A DNA stretch of 10,118 bases from an uncultured Pirellulaceae bacterium (GTDB lineage Bacteria > Planctomycetota > Planctomycetia > Pirellulales > Pirellulaceae), in assembly GCA_947258905.1 (NCBI GenBank), contig CAMYKF010000168.1, positions 1 to 10,118 on the forward strand, written 5' to 3'. The notes under the pieces are model-generated. The model had not been told where the DNA came from and did no database searches. It saw nothing but the letters and a program-made list of their open reading frames with translations. Shown in pieces: positions 1 to 7,452 of this stretch. How positions within the stretch are numbered: position 1 is the stretch's first letter; each line of letters starts with the position of its first letter. The position numbers and the translations under genes were made by a program.

Positions 1-2
1 CC

Positions 3-42
3 AAGCGTCATGCTTTTTGGTTAAGCGTCATGCTTTTTAAAC
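3..42 (+). repeat. Two tandem 20-bp units over the ASCH gene start
   Basis: Units at 3-22 and 23-42 share their first 16 bases (AAGCGTCATGCTTTTT) and differ only in the last four. Each contains the short inverted repeat AAGC-GTCAT-GCTT. The ATG of the second unit is the predicted start of the downstream gene, while the ATG of the first opens only a four-codon frame. The 20-bp period is close to two helical turns, which suits paired operator sites, but a chance duplication is equally possible. The function is inference. Confidence 0.6.
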
Positions 43-611
43 GAAGATTTCTTGAAGGCATTGCTGGCGGCGAAATCTCGCTGGCCTTTCGTCGCTGGAA
101 GCGACCAACGGTCAAGGCGGGTGGTACGCTGCGGACAAGCGTGGGCGTGCTGAGTATCGAGTCCGTGGACGAGATTGGTGCTTCGCAAATCACTGCACGA
201 GATGCAAAGCGCGCCGGTTACAGCTCGCTGGATGAGTTGAAGGCCGAACTGAATCAACGTCGCGACGGCAAACTCTACCGCATCAAGTTTCGCATCGCGG
301 GGTCCGACCCGCGAATCAGGTTACGGAACCAGATGAAAATAACAGCCAATGAATTTACAGCGATCAAAAAGAAACTGGAAAATATGGATAGCCGCAGTCA
401 CAGCGGGCCTTGGACAAGCGAAACGCTGGAGTTGATTTCCGAGTGCCCGGGAACTCGAGCCCCTGATCTGGCTGCGGAAATCGGGATGGAAACCAAACGC
501 TTTAAAACCCGTGTACGCAGGCTAAAAGAGCTGGGACTTACCGAGAGCCTCTCCGTTGGTTATCGACTATCACCGCGCGGTGAAACCGTTCTCAAACGCT
601 TGCGGCGGTAA
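30..611 (+). CDS. ASCH-domain protein with C-terminal winged-helix-like domain
   Basis: This 193-residue protein appears to have two domains. Residues 1-90 look like an ASCH (PUA-fold) domain: an N-terminal LFKRRFLEGI segment, then an FRRWKRPTVKAGGTLRT stretch followed by short beta strands, ending in LYRIKFRI. ASCH domains are thought to bind RNA or nucleotides. Residues 105-122 form a charged helical linker. Residues 125-193 look like a winged helix: RAPDLAAEIG as a helix-turn-helix, then KTRVRRLKELGLTESL and a GYRLSPRG wing. I recall similar two-part proteins in actinobacteria, but know of no established role. The frame stays open to the window edge, so an upstream start is possible; ATG 30 is chosen because the domain begins there. 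No SD site is seen. A nucleic-acid-binding regulator is a reasonable but unproven guess. Confidence 0.75.
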   Translation: MLFKRRFLEGIAGGEISLAFRRWKRPTVKAGGTLRTSVGVLSIESVDEIGASQITARDAKRAGYSSLDELKAELNQRRDGKLYRIKFRIAGSDPRIRLRNQMKITANEFTAIKKKLENMDSRSHSGPWTSETLELISECPGTRAPDLAAEIGMETKRFKTRVRRLKELGLTESLSVGYRLSPRGETVLKRLRR

Positions 612-644
612 AAACGACCGACATCTTCGCTAGCAAGTTGCCAA

Positions 645-671
645 GTCGATTTCCTGGCTGGTGAAATCGAC
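645..671. repeat. Perfect 9-bp inverted repeat after the ASCH gene
   Basis: GTCGATTTC (645-653) and GAAATCGAC (663-671) are exact reverse complements around a 9-nt loop. The structure begins 33 nt after the ASCH gene stop. No T-tract follows on either strand, so a classical intrinsic terminator is not supported. Part of the loop, TGGCTG (655-660), can instead pair with CAGCCA (674-679), so two mutually exclusive folds are possible. It could be a terminator lacking a U-tract, a protein site or an RNA switch. The sequence does not decide between these. Confidence 0.5.
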
Positions 672-762
672 CACAGCCAATAACTGCAATTGACCATCTT
701 TGCTGCTTCATCATAGCCTAATGATGTCTGCACCTCGGCAGATCGCTTTTCAAACCGTCGCA

Positions 763-892
763 ATGGAAAAAGGGAGTTCGGCGAGGCGTACCGTTCACAT
801 GAGCGGTCGGGCAGGGAAGGCCAAACGCAAACTAACGAATCGGTTGTCCAGGGAAGGAGAACGCGTTAGCGTCTTGAACTCGTGAGGAAGGA
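763..892 (+). promoter_or_regulatory. Cluster of ANGGA motifs (possible CsrA sites) in the leader
   Basis: Six ANGGA motifs lie in the 140 nt ahead of the CsrA-receiver gene, at 763-767, 771-775, 813-817, 850-854, 854-858 and 888-892. ANGGA is the known core of CsrA-binding sites on mRNA. About one in 256 positions would match by chance, so six is an excess, although the last one also acts as the SD. The arms CTAACG (832-837) and CGTTAG (864-869) could present the pair at 850-858 in a loop. This pattern suits autogenous control, which is inference. Confidence 0.4.
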
Positions 893-900
893 ATCGATTC

Positions 901-1692
901 ATGCTCGTTCTTAGTCGCAAAACAGAACAAAAGATCAGTTTCCCTGGACTCGGAATCACCGTACAGATTCTTGGTGTCAAGGGCTCCACCGTGCGGCTGG
1001 GCGTGGAAGCCCCCATGGAAGTTCGAGTCATTCGGGACGAGTTGAAGGCCGAGGGTTTCGGCGAGTCTCATCTTCAACAAACGCGTGTTATTCGATTGCC
1101 GGCAAAGTTACGGCACGAGTTCCGCAATCAGCTGAATGCCCTGAGCATTGGCCTGCATCTGTTCAAGGAAGAAGTGGCCGCCGGGCAGCATGAGGATGCT
1201 CAAGAAACCTTTGACCTACTAGTCGCTCATCTCGAGCATATTTGCGATAACCCGTCGTTGTCACCGCCGGATGAATCCGAATCGAAAGGTTCGAAAGTTG
1301 CGGAAGCGACTGCCTTATTGGTTGAGGACGAACCGAATGAACGTGAAATGCTGGCAGGCTTTTTGCGGATGCATGGTTACACGGTGGTAACGGCGGCCGA
1401 TGGGCTGGAAGCAATGGAGTATCTCGAGTCGCATGAACGACCATCGGTGGTGTTGATCGATATGCGTATGCCTCGTTGCGATGGCCCTACGACAATTCGC
1501 CGGATTCGAGACAACCCCGACCTGCAGGACATCCGGATTTTTGCAGTCAGCGGTTCACATCCGGATGAGAAATCGCTGCGGGATACTGGCGAAAGCGTTA
1601 ACGGCTGGTTCCACAAACCGCTTAATCCGAAATCGCTTGTCGATGCGTTGGCCGTCATTGTTCGCGACGAACAAACGACGGGAATGTGCTAG
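901..1692 (+). CDS. CsrA - H-box helical segment - receiver (REC) fusion regulator
   Basis: This 263-residue protein has three parts. Residues 1-48 are a CsrA domain, with the MLVLSRK start, the LGVKGSTVRLGVEAP core and VRVIRDEL. The RNA-contacting positions equivalent to E. coli L4, R6 and R44 are kept as L4, R6 and R45. Residues 66-115 are predicted helical and contain HEFRNQLNALSIGL, resembling the H-box of histidine kinases (H72). No ATPase domain follows. Residues 137-258 are a response-regulator receiver with the acidic pair E142/D143, phospho-acceptor D187 (IDMRMP), switch S217 and K239 (HKPL). There is no DNA-binding output domain, so the output is probably the CsrA domain, meaning control of mRNA translation by phosphorylation. 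The start is well placed behind AAGGA (888-892). The gene converges on atpC. The domains are clear; the mechanism is inference. Confidence 0.9.
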   Translation: MLVLSRKTEQKISFPGLGITVQILGVKGSTVRLGVEAPMEVRVIRDELKAEGFGESHLQQTRVIRLPAKLRHEFRNQLNALSIGLHLFKEEVAAGQHEDAQETFDLLVAHLEHICDNPSLSPPDESESKGSKVAEATALLVEDEPNEREMLAGFLRMHGYTVVTAADGLEAMEYLESHERPSVVLIDMRMPRCDGPTTIRRIRDNPDLQDIRIFAVSGSHPDEKSLRDTGESVNGWFHKPLNPKSLVDALAVIVRDEQTTGMC

Positions 1693-1693
1693 A

Positions 1694-1720
1694 CAGGCCG
1701 CAGCCTGAAGCAGCCTGCTT
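1694..1720. terminator. Short stem-loops between convergent genes
   Basis: The gap between the two convergent stop codons holds CAGGC-CGCA-GCCTG (1694-1707, 5-bp stem with 4-nt loop) and AAGCA-GCC-TGCTT (1708-1720). The second overlaps the atpC stop codon. Together they could stop transcription from both sides. The stems are short and no good U-tract follows, so this is a weak call resting mainly on position. Confidence 0.3.
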
Positions 1721-2129
1721 ACGCCTTTTCCAGCATCCGCAGCTGGGCCTTGCACTGATCGACGATTTGGCGACGCAGGGCAGCCGCGGCGCCTTTGGCA
1801 TCCGTTTTGGATTCGGCTTCTTCCAGCCGGTAGCGGATTTCGTCGGCTTTCAGATCCTCGACCGGCAGGGCAAATCCGGTCAGCACCGATACCACATTGT
1901 CGGCAATCTGCACAAAACCGCCGTCGACATAGTATCGATCGGTTTTGTTTTCGTGCCGCACCCGCATTTCGCCAAAACCAAGTCGGCCGATCGTAGGCGC
2001 GTGATCCTTGAGGATGCCGAGTTCCCCATCGACCAGCGGCAGGGCCACAAAGTCCACGGGTACATCCAGCGCGGTCTGTTCGGGCGTCACCACCACGACT
2101 TGCAGGCCTGTCTTTTTCGCTTCACTCAT
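1719..2129 (-). CDS. atpC: F1 ATP synthase subunit epsilon
   Basis: Epsilon is part of the central stalk. It couples gamma rotation to the c-ring and can inhibit ATP hydrolysis through its C-terminal helices. The 136-residue length is normal. Residues 8-88 form the beta-sandwich domain with the family pattern LPLVDGELGILKDHAP. Residues 89-136 form the helical hairpin, rich in Ala, Glu, Lys and Arg. The start lies 22 nt beyond the atpD stop, with only a weak GAG as SD, so translation is probably coupled to atpD. It is the last gene of the operon, as in most bacteria. Confidence 0.96.
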   Translation of the reverse strand: MSEAKKTGLQVVVVTPEQTALDVPVDFVALPLVDGELGILKDHAPTIGRLGFGEMRVRHENKTDRYYVDGGFVQIADNVVSVLTGFALPVEDLKADEIRYRLEEAESKTDAKGAAAALRRQIVDQCKAQLRMLEKA

Positions 2130-2151
2130 TGGCTTCGCTCAATTCGGGTAA

Positions 2152-3585
<1,434 letters not shown>

Positions 3586-3629
3586 GGTTATGCTTTGAGA
3601 TTGAGTGTGGTTGTGTTTGGAATTGGCAG

Positions 3630-3681
3630 GTCCGCTCCCTCACGGTCGCGGTGATGTTTGTATTGTGTCCGCTCCTCACGG
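3630..3681. repeat. Duplicated motif in the atpG-atpD spacer
   Basis: GTCCGCTCCCTCACGG (3630-3645) recurs as GTCCGCTCCTCACGG (3667-3681), differing by one missing C. The copies start 37 nt apart and fill much of the spacer ahead of atpD. On the minus-strand mRNA they read CCGTGAGG(G)AGCGGAC. They may come from local duplication or be members of a dispersed repeat family. Confidence 0.6.
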
Positions 3682-3687
3682 AGGCGG
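3669..3687 (-). repeat. Hairpin with GUGA loop after atpG
   Basis: On the mRNA this reads CCG-C-CUCC, loop GUGA, GGAG-CGG: a 7-bp stem with one bulged C and a GNRA-class tetraloop. It lies 7 nt beyond the atpG stop codon. No U-tract follows, so it is more likely to affect mRNA processing or stability than to end transcription. It overlaps the second copy of the spacer repeat. Confidence 0.5.
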
Positions 3688-3694
3688 TTGGGTT

Positions 3695-4579
3695 CTATCC
3701 TTCCAGGGCCTCCACGCCACCGATGACTTCCATAATCTCGCCTGTGATCTTGGACTGCCGCGCCCGGTTGTAGGTCATGGACAGGTTCTTGATCATTTCG
3801 TTGGCGTTTTCGGTGGCACTCTTCATGGCCACCATACGGGCGATCTGTTCACTGACCGCGGAGTCCAGAAAACACTTGAACAGCTTGACCTTGAAGCTGG
3901 TCGGCACAACTTCTTCCAGAATACTGGTGGCCGACGGCACGAATTCGTACAAGGATTTGGCCCTGGATTCGGCCGTTGCCTCGGGGGCATCGACCAGCGA
4001 CCCCATAGGCAGCAGTGTTTCCACTGTGGCGGTTTGTCTGGCGATGGAATGGAACTGGGTGTACACGACATCCAGCCGGTCCAGTTCGCCGGCGATGTAT
4101 TGCTGCAGGTAGACATCGGCGATTTGCTCGACATCGGCAAAGGCCGGCTGGTCATCGAATTGCAGGAACGTCTGGTTAAGTTCAATGTCGCGGAACTTGA
4201 ACCCCGAGATACCGCGTTTCCCGGTAACGTCCATCACAAACTCGGGAGTCAATTCCATTAACTCGGTACGTAGTCTGGCGGCCATGCGAATCACATTGCC
4301 GTTGTAGCCGCCGCACAGTCCCCGGTTGGCGGTCAGCACCAGCAGCGCCGAAGATTTGACATCGGCGTGCTCCTCCAGCAACGGATGCGACACTTCCAGC
4401 CCTGCCATGGCCAGGTCCGCCACCACCTGGGTAATGCGATCGGTATAGGCCGTGGCTGCCGCAGCGCGATCCATCGCCTTCTTGAATCGCGCGGTGGCGA
4501 TCAGTTCCATCGTTCGCGTAATCTTCTTGATGTTGCGAATCGACTTGCGGCGTTTATCGAGTGCTCGGGGATTGGCCAT
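3695..4579 (-). CDS. atpG: F1 ATP synthase subunit gamma
   Basis: Gamma is the rotating shaft that links the c-ring to the alpha3beta3 head. The 294-residue length is normal. The N-terminal helix carries the family pattern ALDKRRKSIRNIKKITRTMEL (here in two pieces: residues 6-15 and 16-26), followed by IATARFKKA. Residues 79-95 hold LVLTANRGLCGGYNGN of the Rossmann-like core. The C-terminal helix holds MVAMKSATENANEMI and the NRARQSKITGEIMEV segment that sits inside the head. The ATG has no clear SD. A 74-nt spacer from atpA contains tandem heptamers. The gene is intact. Confidence 0.97.
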   Translation of the reverse strand: MANPRALDKRRKSIRNIKKITRTMELIATARFKKAMDRAAAATAYTDRITQVVADLAMAGLEVSHPLLEEHADVKSSALLVLTANRGLCGGYNGNVIRMAARLRTELMELTPEFVMDVTGKRGISGFKFRDIELNQTFLQFDDQPAFADVEQIADVYLQQYIAGELDRLDVVYTQFHSIARQTATVETLLPMGSLVDAPEATAESRAKSLYEFVPSATSILEEVVPTSFKVKLFKCFLDSAVSEQIARMVAMKSATENANEMIKNLSMTYNRARQSKITGEIMEVIGGVEALEG

Positions 4580-4592
4580 GGAATTCGGGTGC

Positions 4593-4620
4593 GAAGGTCA
4601 AATGTCGAAGGTCGAAAGTC
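4593..4620. repeat. Four tandem heptamers between atpA and atpG
   Basis: Four adjacent 7-mers are seen on the plus strand: GAAGGTC, AAATGTC, GAAGGTC and GAAAGTC. Their consensus is GAAGGTC (GACCTTC on the mRNA). They occupy the middle of the atpA-atpG spacer and are not coding. The period is not a multiple of three. They resemble a simple intergenic repeat, and no function is apparent. Confidence 0.65.
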
Positions 4621-4653
4621 TCACGACTCTCGCTACGGATTTGTGTTTTGCTT

Positions 4654-5325
4654 TTACTTGAACGCGATGTTGAACGACTTGTTGAATTCATCAATCACCC
4701 CGTCGACGGCTTGTGTCGTGGGATGATCTTTCTTCTTCATGCAGTCGCCATCATTCATGGTCTGGTTCAACTGGTCCCAGACATCTTTCTTTTTGTCGTG
4801 AATGAATGTCAGGAACTCGCTTTCCCAGCGCTGCACCTGATCGACCGGGATTTGATCGAGGAATCCTGCCGAGCCGGCATAGATGATCATGATCTGGTCT
4901 ACCACATTCAATGGTTTGTACTGGCCTTGCTTGAGCAACTCGACCATGCGATAGCCGCGATCGAGCTGGGACTGGGTGGCCGCATCGAGGTCGGTACCCA
5001 GCTGGGCAAAGGCCTCCAGTTCGCGGAAGGCGGCCAGGTCCAGACGCAGACCACCGGCCACGTTTTTCATGGCCTTCACCTGGGCGGCACCACCCACACG
5101 CGATACCGAAATACCGGCGTTCATGGCCGGTCGCACACCGCGGAAGAACAAGTCCGGCTGCACATAAATCTGACCATCGGTAATCGAAATCACGTTGGTT
5201 GGAATGTAGGCCGAGACCTCGCCTTCGAGGGTTTCGATGATCGGCAATGAGGTGATCGAGCCGCCACCGAGTTCGTCGTTGAGTTTGGCCGAGCGTTCCA
5301 GCAGCCGGCTGTGACAGTAGAACAC
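4654..5325 (-). CDS. atpA: ATP synthase subunit alpha, C-terminal fragment (frame broken)
   Basis: This is the second piece of subunit alpha, in a different frame from the first. It opens at a GTG where the family's conserved VFY(L/C)HSRLLER segment begins and runs 223 residues to the end of the protein. It contains LPIIETLEGEVSAYIPTN, the GISVSRVGGAAQ motif whose Arg is the alpha arginine finger (R76 of this piece, about R365 if joined), and the helical C-terminal domain. No SD precedes the GTG, so independent translation is unlikely. In an intact gene this would be continuous with the 5190-6140 piece, from which about 52 nt appear to be missing. Confidence 0.9.
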   Translation of the reverse strand: MFYCHSRLLERSAKLNDELGGGSITSLPIIETLEGEVSAYIPTNVISITDGQIYVQPDLFFRGVRPAMNAGISVSRVGGAAQVKAMKNVAGGLRLDLAAFRELEAFAQLGTDLDAATQSQLDRGYRMVELLKQGQYKPLNVVDQIMIIYAGSAGFLDQIPVDQVQRWESEFLTFIHDKKKDVWDQLNQTMNDGDCMKKKDHPTTQAVDGVIDEFNKSFNIAFK

Positions 5326-6140
5326 TCGCGATAGGCCACGGCCTGTTTGGACAAGTCATCGTAGACGATCAGGCAGTGCTGGCCCTGCCACATAAAGTGC
5401 TCGGCCATGGCGGTGCCGGCATAGGGAGCAATGTATTGCAGCGGGGAAGGAGCGCTGGCACCGGACACGATGACCGTCGTGTAATCCATGGCACCGGCCT
5501 CTTCCAGCACGCCGATGACGCCCGCCACGGAGCTGTCCTTTTGACCTACCGCCACGTAGAAGCACTTAACGCCGGTATCTTTCTGGTTGATGATGGCATC
5601 GATGGCGATGGCGGTTTTGCCCGTCTTGCGGTCACCAATGATCAGTTCGCGTTGCCCGCGGCCGACGGGTGTCATGGCGTCCACGGCCTTGATGCCGGTC
5701 TGCATCGGTTCGTGCACACCGCGCCGCTCGGCGACGCCAGGAGCAATCACCTCCACGGGCCGCGTTTCGTCGGAGTTGATCGGGCCCTTGCCGTCCAGCG
5801 GATTGCCCAGCGGATCGATGACGCGGCCAATCACGGCGTCGCCGACCGGGACCGACAACAGCGACTTGAGTGCACGCACTTCGTCGCCTTCGTTAATTTT
5901 CAGATAATCGCCGAGGATAATAATCCCGACGCTGTTTTCTTCCAGATTAAAGGCCAGTCCAATGATGTTTCCCGGGAACTCCACCATTTCACCGGCGGCA
6001 ACTCCGGTCAGACCATGCACGCGGGCAATGCCGTCGCCCACTTCCAGCACGGTTCCCACCTCGCGCACATCAATCTGGCTATCGTACTGGTCGATTTCCT
6101 GCTGGATGACCGAAGCGATTTCGTCAGCACTGAACTTCAT
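5190..6140 (-). CDS. atpA: ATP synthase subunit alpha, N-terminal fragment (frame broken)
   Basis: Alpha forms the non-catalytic sites of F1 and supplies an arginine finger to beta. The frame encodes true alpha sequence for residues 1-271: N-terminal delta-binding helix, beta barrel, Walker A GDRKTGKT (169-176, K175) and Walker B at D261 (IVYDDLSKQAVAYR). These positions match E. coli alpha numbering. From residue 272 the frame reads 45 unrelated residues and stops at 5190. The start ATG follows AGAGG at good spacing, 39 nt beyond atpH. As given, the gene cannot make a working alpha subunit. Confidence 0.92.
   Translation of the reverse strand: MKFSADEIASVIQQEIDQYDSQIDVREVGTVLEVGDGIARVHGLTGVAAGEMVEFPGNIIGLAFNLEENSVGIIILGDYLKINEGDEVRALKSLLSVPVGDAVIGRVIDPLGNPLDGKGPINSDETRPVEVIAPGVAERRGVHEPMQTGIKAVDAMTPVGRGQRELIIGDRKTGKTAIAIDAIINQKDTGVKCFYVAVGQKDSSVAGVIGVLEEAGAMDYTTVIVSGASAPSPLQYIAPYAGTAMAEHFMWQGQHCLIVYDDLSKQAVAYRECSTVTAGCWNARPNSTTNSVAARSPHCRSSKPSKARSRPTFQPT
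5323..5330 (-). other. Junction of an inferred 52-nt deletion in atpA
   Basis: On the minus strand, TAT CGC (Tyr270-Arg271) is followed by only GA before GTG TTC TAC TGT. The family has 18 conserved residues between these points, including SLLLRRPPGREAYPGD. Eighteen codons are 54 nt and 2 remain, so 52 nt are missing. Adding them back gives 271 + 18 + 223 = 512 residues, almost the same as E. coli alpha (513). The family alignment is from memory; the arithmetic is from the sequence. Confidence 0.8.
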
Positions 6141-6179
6141 CGATTACCTCTTGGGATGGCAGCCAGGTCGGGCAGCGGA

Positions 6180-6812
6180 TCAGGCGTCCGATACAAACCG
6201 TTCCAGGCCTTTTCTGATTTCCTGATTGGCCCGGCCGATGGCGGCGACGCGAACCTGTTTCAACTGACTGGTAACACTGCCGTCGTAAACGGTATCGCCG
6301 ACGCGAACGACCAAACCCCCAATGATTGCGGGATTTACCTGGCTGTGGACCACCACCGTCTTGCCCAAAACCTCGGACAATCGCCGGGCGACCTTGTCCT
6401 GCAAATCCTGGTCGACGGCAATCGCCGTGGTCATGGTGGCTCGCACGCGACCGGTGGCTTCGTCGTGCATCTCCTGCGCCGCTTGGCGAACGGCCGACAA
6501 ACAATCGGCGCGGCCATTGCGACAGAGCACCTTCACAAAATTCAAAAACTCGGTGCTGGCCTTGCCCTTGATCGCCTTGTCGATAATTTCTTCCTTGTCG
6601 ACAAAGGAGATGCGGGGCGACTCCAGCGTGGCCCGCAGTTTGGGCAGCTCGCTGAGCACCTGGCTGAACGAATCGAGTTCATCCATGACCTGTCCGACGT
6701 TGCCCGATTTTTGCGACAGACCCAGCAGCGCCTTGGCGTAGACCTCACCAAGGTGCTGTCGGTCCGTGTCAAAAACCGTTTTTTGTTTGCCGTTTTCTTC
6801 TGCGGTGTTCAA
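6180..6812 (-). CDS. atpH: F1 ATP synthase subunit delta
   Basis: Delta joins the b stalk to the top of alpha in the peripheral stalk. The 210-residue protein is longer than the usual ~180 because of about 20 extra N-terminal residues. The core begins at HLGEVYAKALLGLSQ, the family's helical start. The C-terminal part has VRATMTTAIAVDQDLQDKVARRLSEVLGKTV and then the usual VNPAIIGGLVVRVGDTVYDGSVTSQL (positions ~130-195). The start is a TTG preceded by GGAGAG, 18 nt beyond atpF; I see no better ATG near the family's normal start. A shorter form is possible. Confidence 0.95.
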   Translation of the reverse strand: MNTAEENGKQKTVFDTDRQHLGEVYAKALLGLSQKSGNVGQVMDELDSFSQVLSELPKLRATLESPRISFVDKEEIIDKAIKGKASTEFLNFVKVLCRNGRADCLSAVRQAAQEMHDEATGRVRATMTTAIAVDQDLQDKVARRLSEVLGKTVVVHSQVNPAIIGGLVVRVGDTVYDGSVTSQLKQVRVAAIGRANQEIRKGLERFVSDA

Positions 6813-6830
6813 ACCACTCTCCGTTCGGGA

Positions 6831-7379
6831 TTAGCCCGAATTGGAAAAACGTTCCAGCGACTGCTCAATGAGCCGCTGATGATCGGACGGACTGAGTTCC
6901 TTGCCAACCAGCGAGCCAGCCAGACTGACCGCGGAATCGACGCTGCGTTCTGCCAACTCACGCGCGGCCTGGTCGCGGGCAGCGACAATCTCGGCTTGGG
7001 CGCGGGCCCGCTGGCGCTGGGCTTCCTCGTTGGCTTCAGCCAGCAGTTTTTCGCGAGCCCTGGCAGCGTCTTGTCGCGCTTCGGCGACCAGCACACTGGC
7101 CTCATCCTTGGCCGATTGCAGTTTCTGCTCGTACTGAGCCAGTGTGGCTTCGGCCTTTTCGCTGGAAGTGCGGGCATTGTTGATATCGTCAGCAATGGAC
7201 TGTTCGCGTTTTTCCAGCCCGTCCATGATGGGCCGCCACGCGTATTTGGCCAGCAACAGGACCAACAGGATAAAGATCAGCAGGCTGAATATCAGCGTGT
7301 CGATGCGCACCTGCAGCGGCGAAGCGGCTTCGCCCTCGGCCAGCAGCAAACACAGACTGAACAGATTATCGGTTGTCAT
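6831..7379 (-). CDS. atpF: Fo ATP synthase subunit b
   Basis: Subunit b forms the peripheral stalk that holds the stator against rotation. The 182-residue protein has a single membrane helix (about residues 26-46, an Ile/Leu-rich run ending in KYAWRPI), then a long Ala/Glu/Arg-rich coiled coil (50-155) and a C-terminal delta-binding part. The start ATG has a strong SD, GGAGGAT, at good spacing. Only one b-type gene is present, so the stalk is probably a b homodimer. The N-terminal stretch before the helix is about 25 residues, rather longer than in E. coli. Confidence 0.96.
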   Translation of the reverse strand: MTTDNLFSLCLLLAEGEAASPLQVRIDTLIFSLLIFILLVLLLAKYAWRPIMDGLEKREQSIADDINNARTSSEKAEATLAQYEQKLQSAKDEASVLVAEARQDAARAREKLLAEANEEAQRQRARAQAEIVAARDQAARELAERSVDSAVSLAGSLVGKELSPSDHQRLIEQSLERFSNSG

Positions 7380-7412
7380 CAGCGATCCTCCGGGAATGCA
7401 GGGTCAATCGTG

Positions 7413-7441
7413 GCGGGATGAGGCGCTCTGCCTCGTCCCGC
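7413..7441 (-). repeat. 12-bp-arm hairpin just after atpE
   Basis: Arms at 7413-7424 and 7430-7441 (GCGGGATGAGGC and GCCTCGTCCCGC on the plus strand) pair at 11 of 12 positions around a 5-nt loop. The hairpin lies 11 nt beyond the atpE stop, inside the 73-nt spacer ahead of atpF. No U-tract follows, so full termination is unlikely, which is sensible inside an operon. It may protect the upstream atpE message or lower atpF expression, fitting the need for many c subunits per complex. Confidence 0.65.
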
Positions 7442-7452
7442 AAACCGATTAA

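Noticed and set aside
690..719. Possible promoter TTGACC with a TAGCCT -10 for the CsrA fusion
   Set aside because: The -35 is good but the -10 matches only three of six positions at 18-nt spacing, too weak to list as a feature.
700..885. A 61-codon plus-strand frame between the ASCH gene and the CsrA fusion
   Set aside because: It has no SD, no recognisable domain, and overlaps the likely leader of the next gene.
4654..6140. Programmed frameshift or split alpha subunit
   Set aside because: No slippery site is visible, and about 18 conserved core residues are absent from both frames, so recoding could not restore the protein.
5376..7421. A 681-codon open frame on the plus strand opposite atpA, atpH and atpF
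   Set aside because: It lies wholly antisense to three clear ATP synthase genes, has a low-complexity His/Gly/Arg composition typical of antisense frames in GC-rich genes, and shows no recognisable domain.
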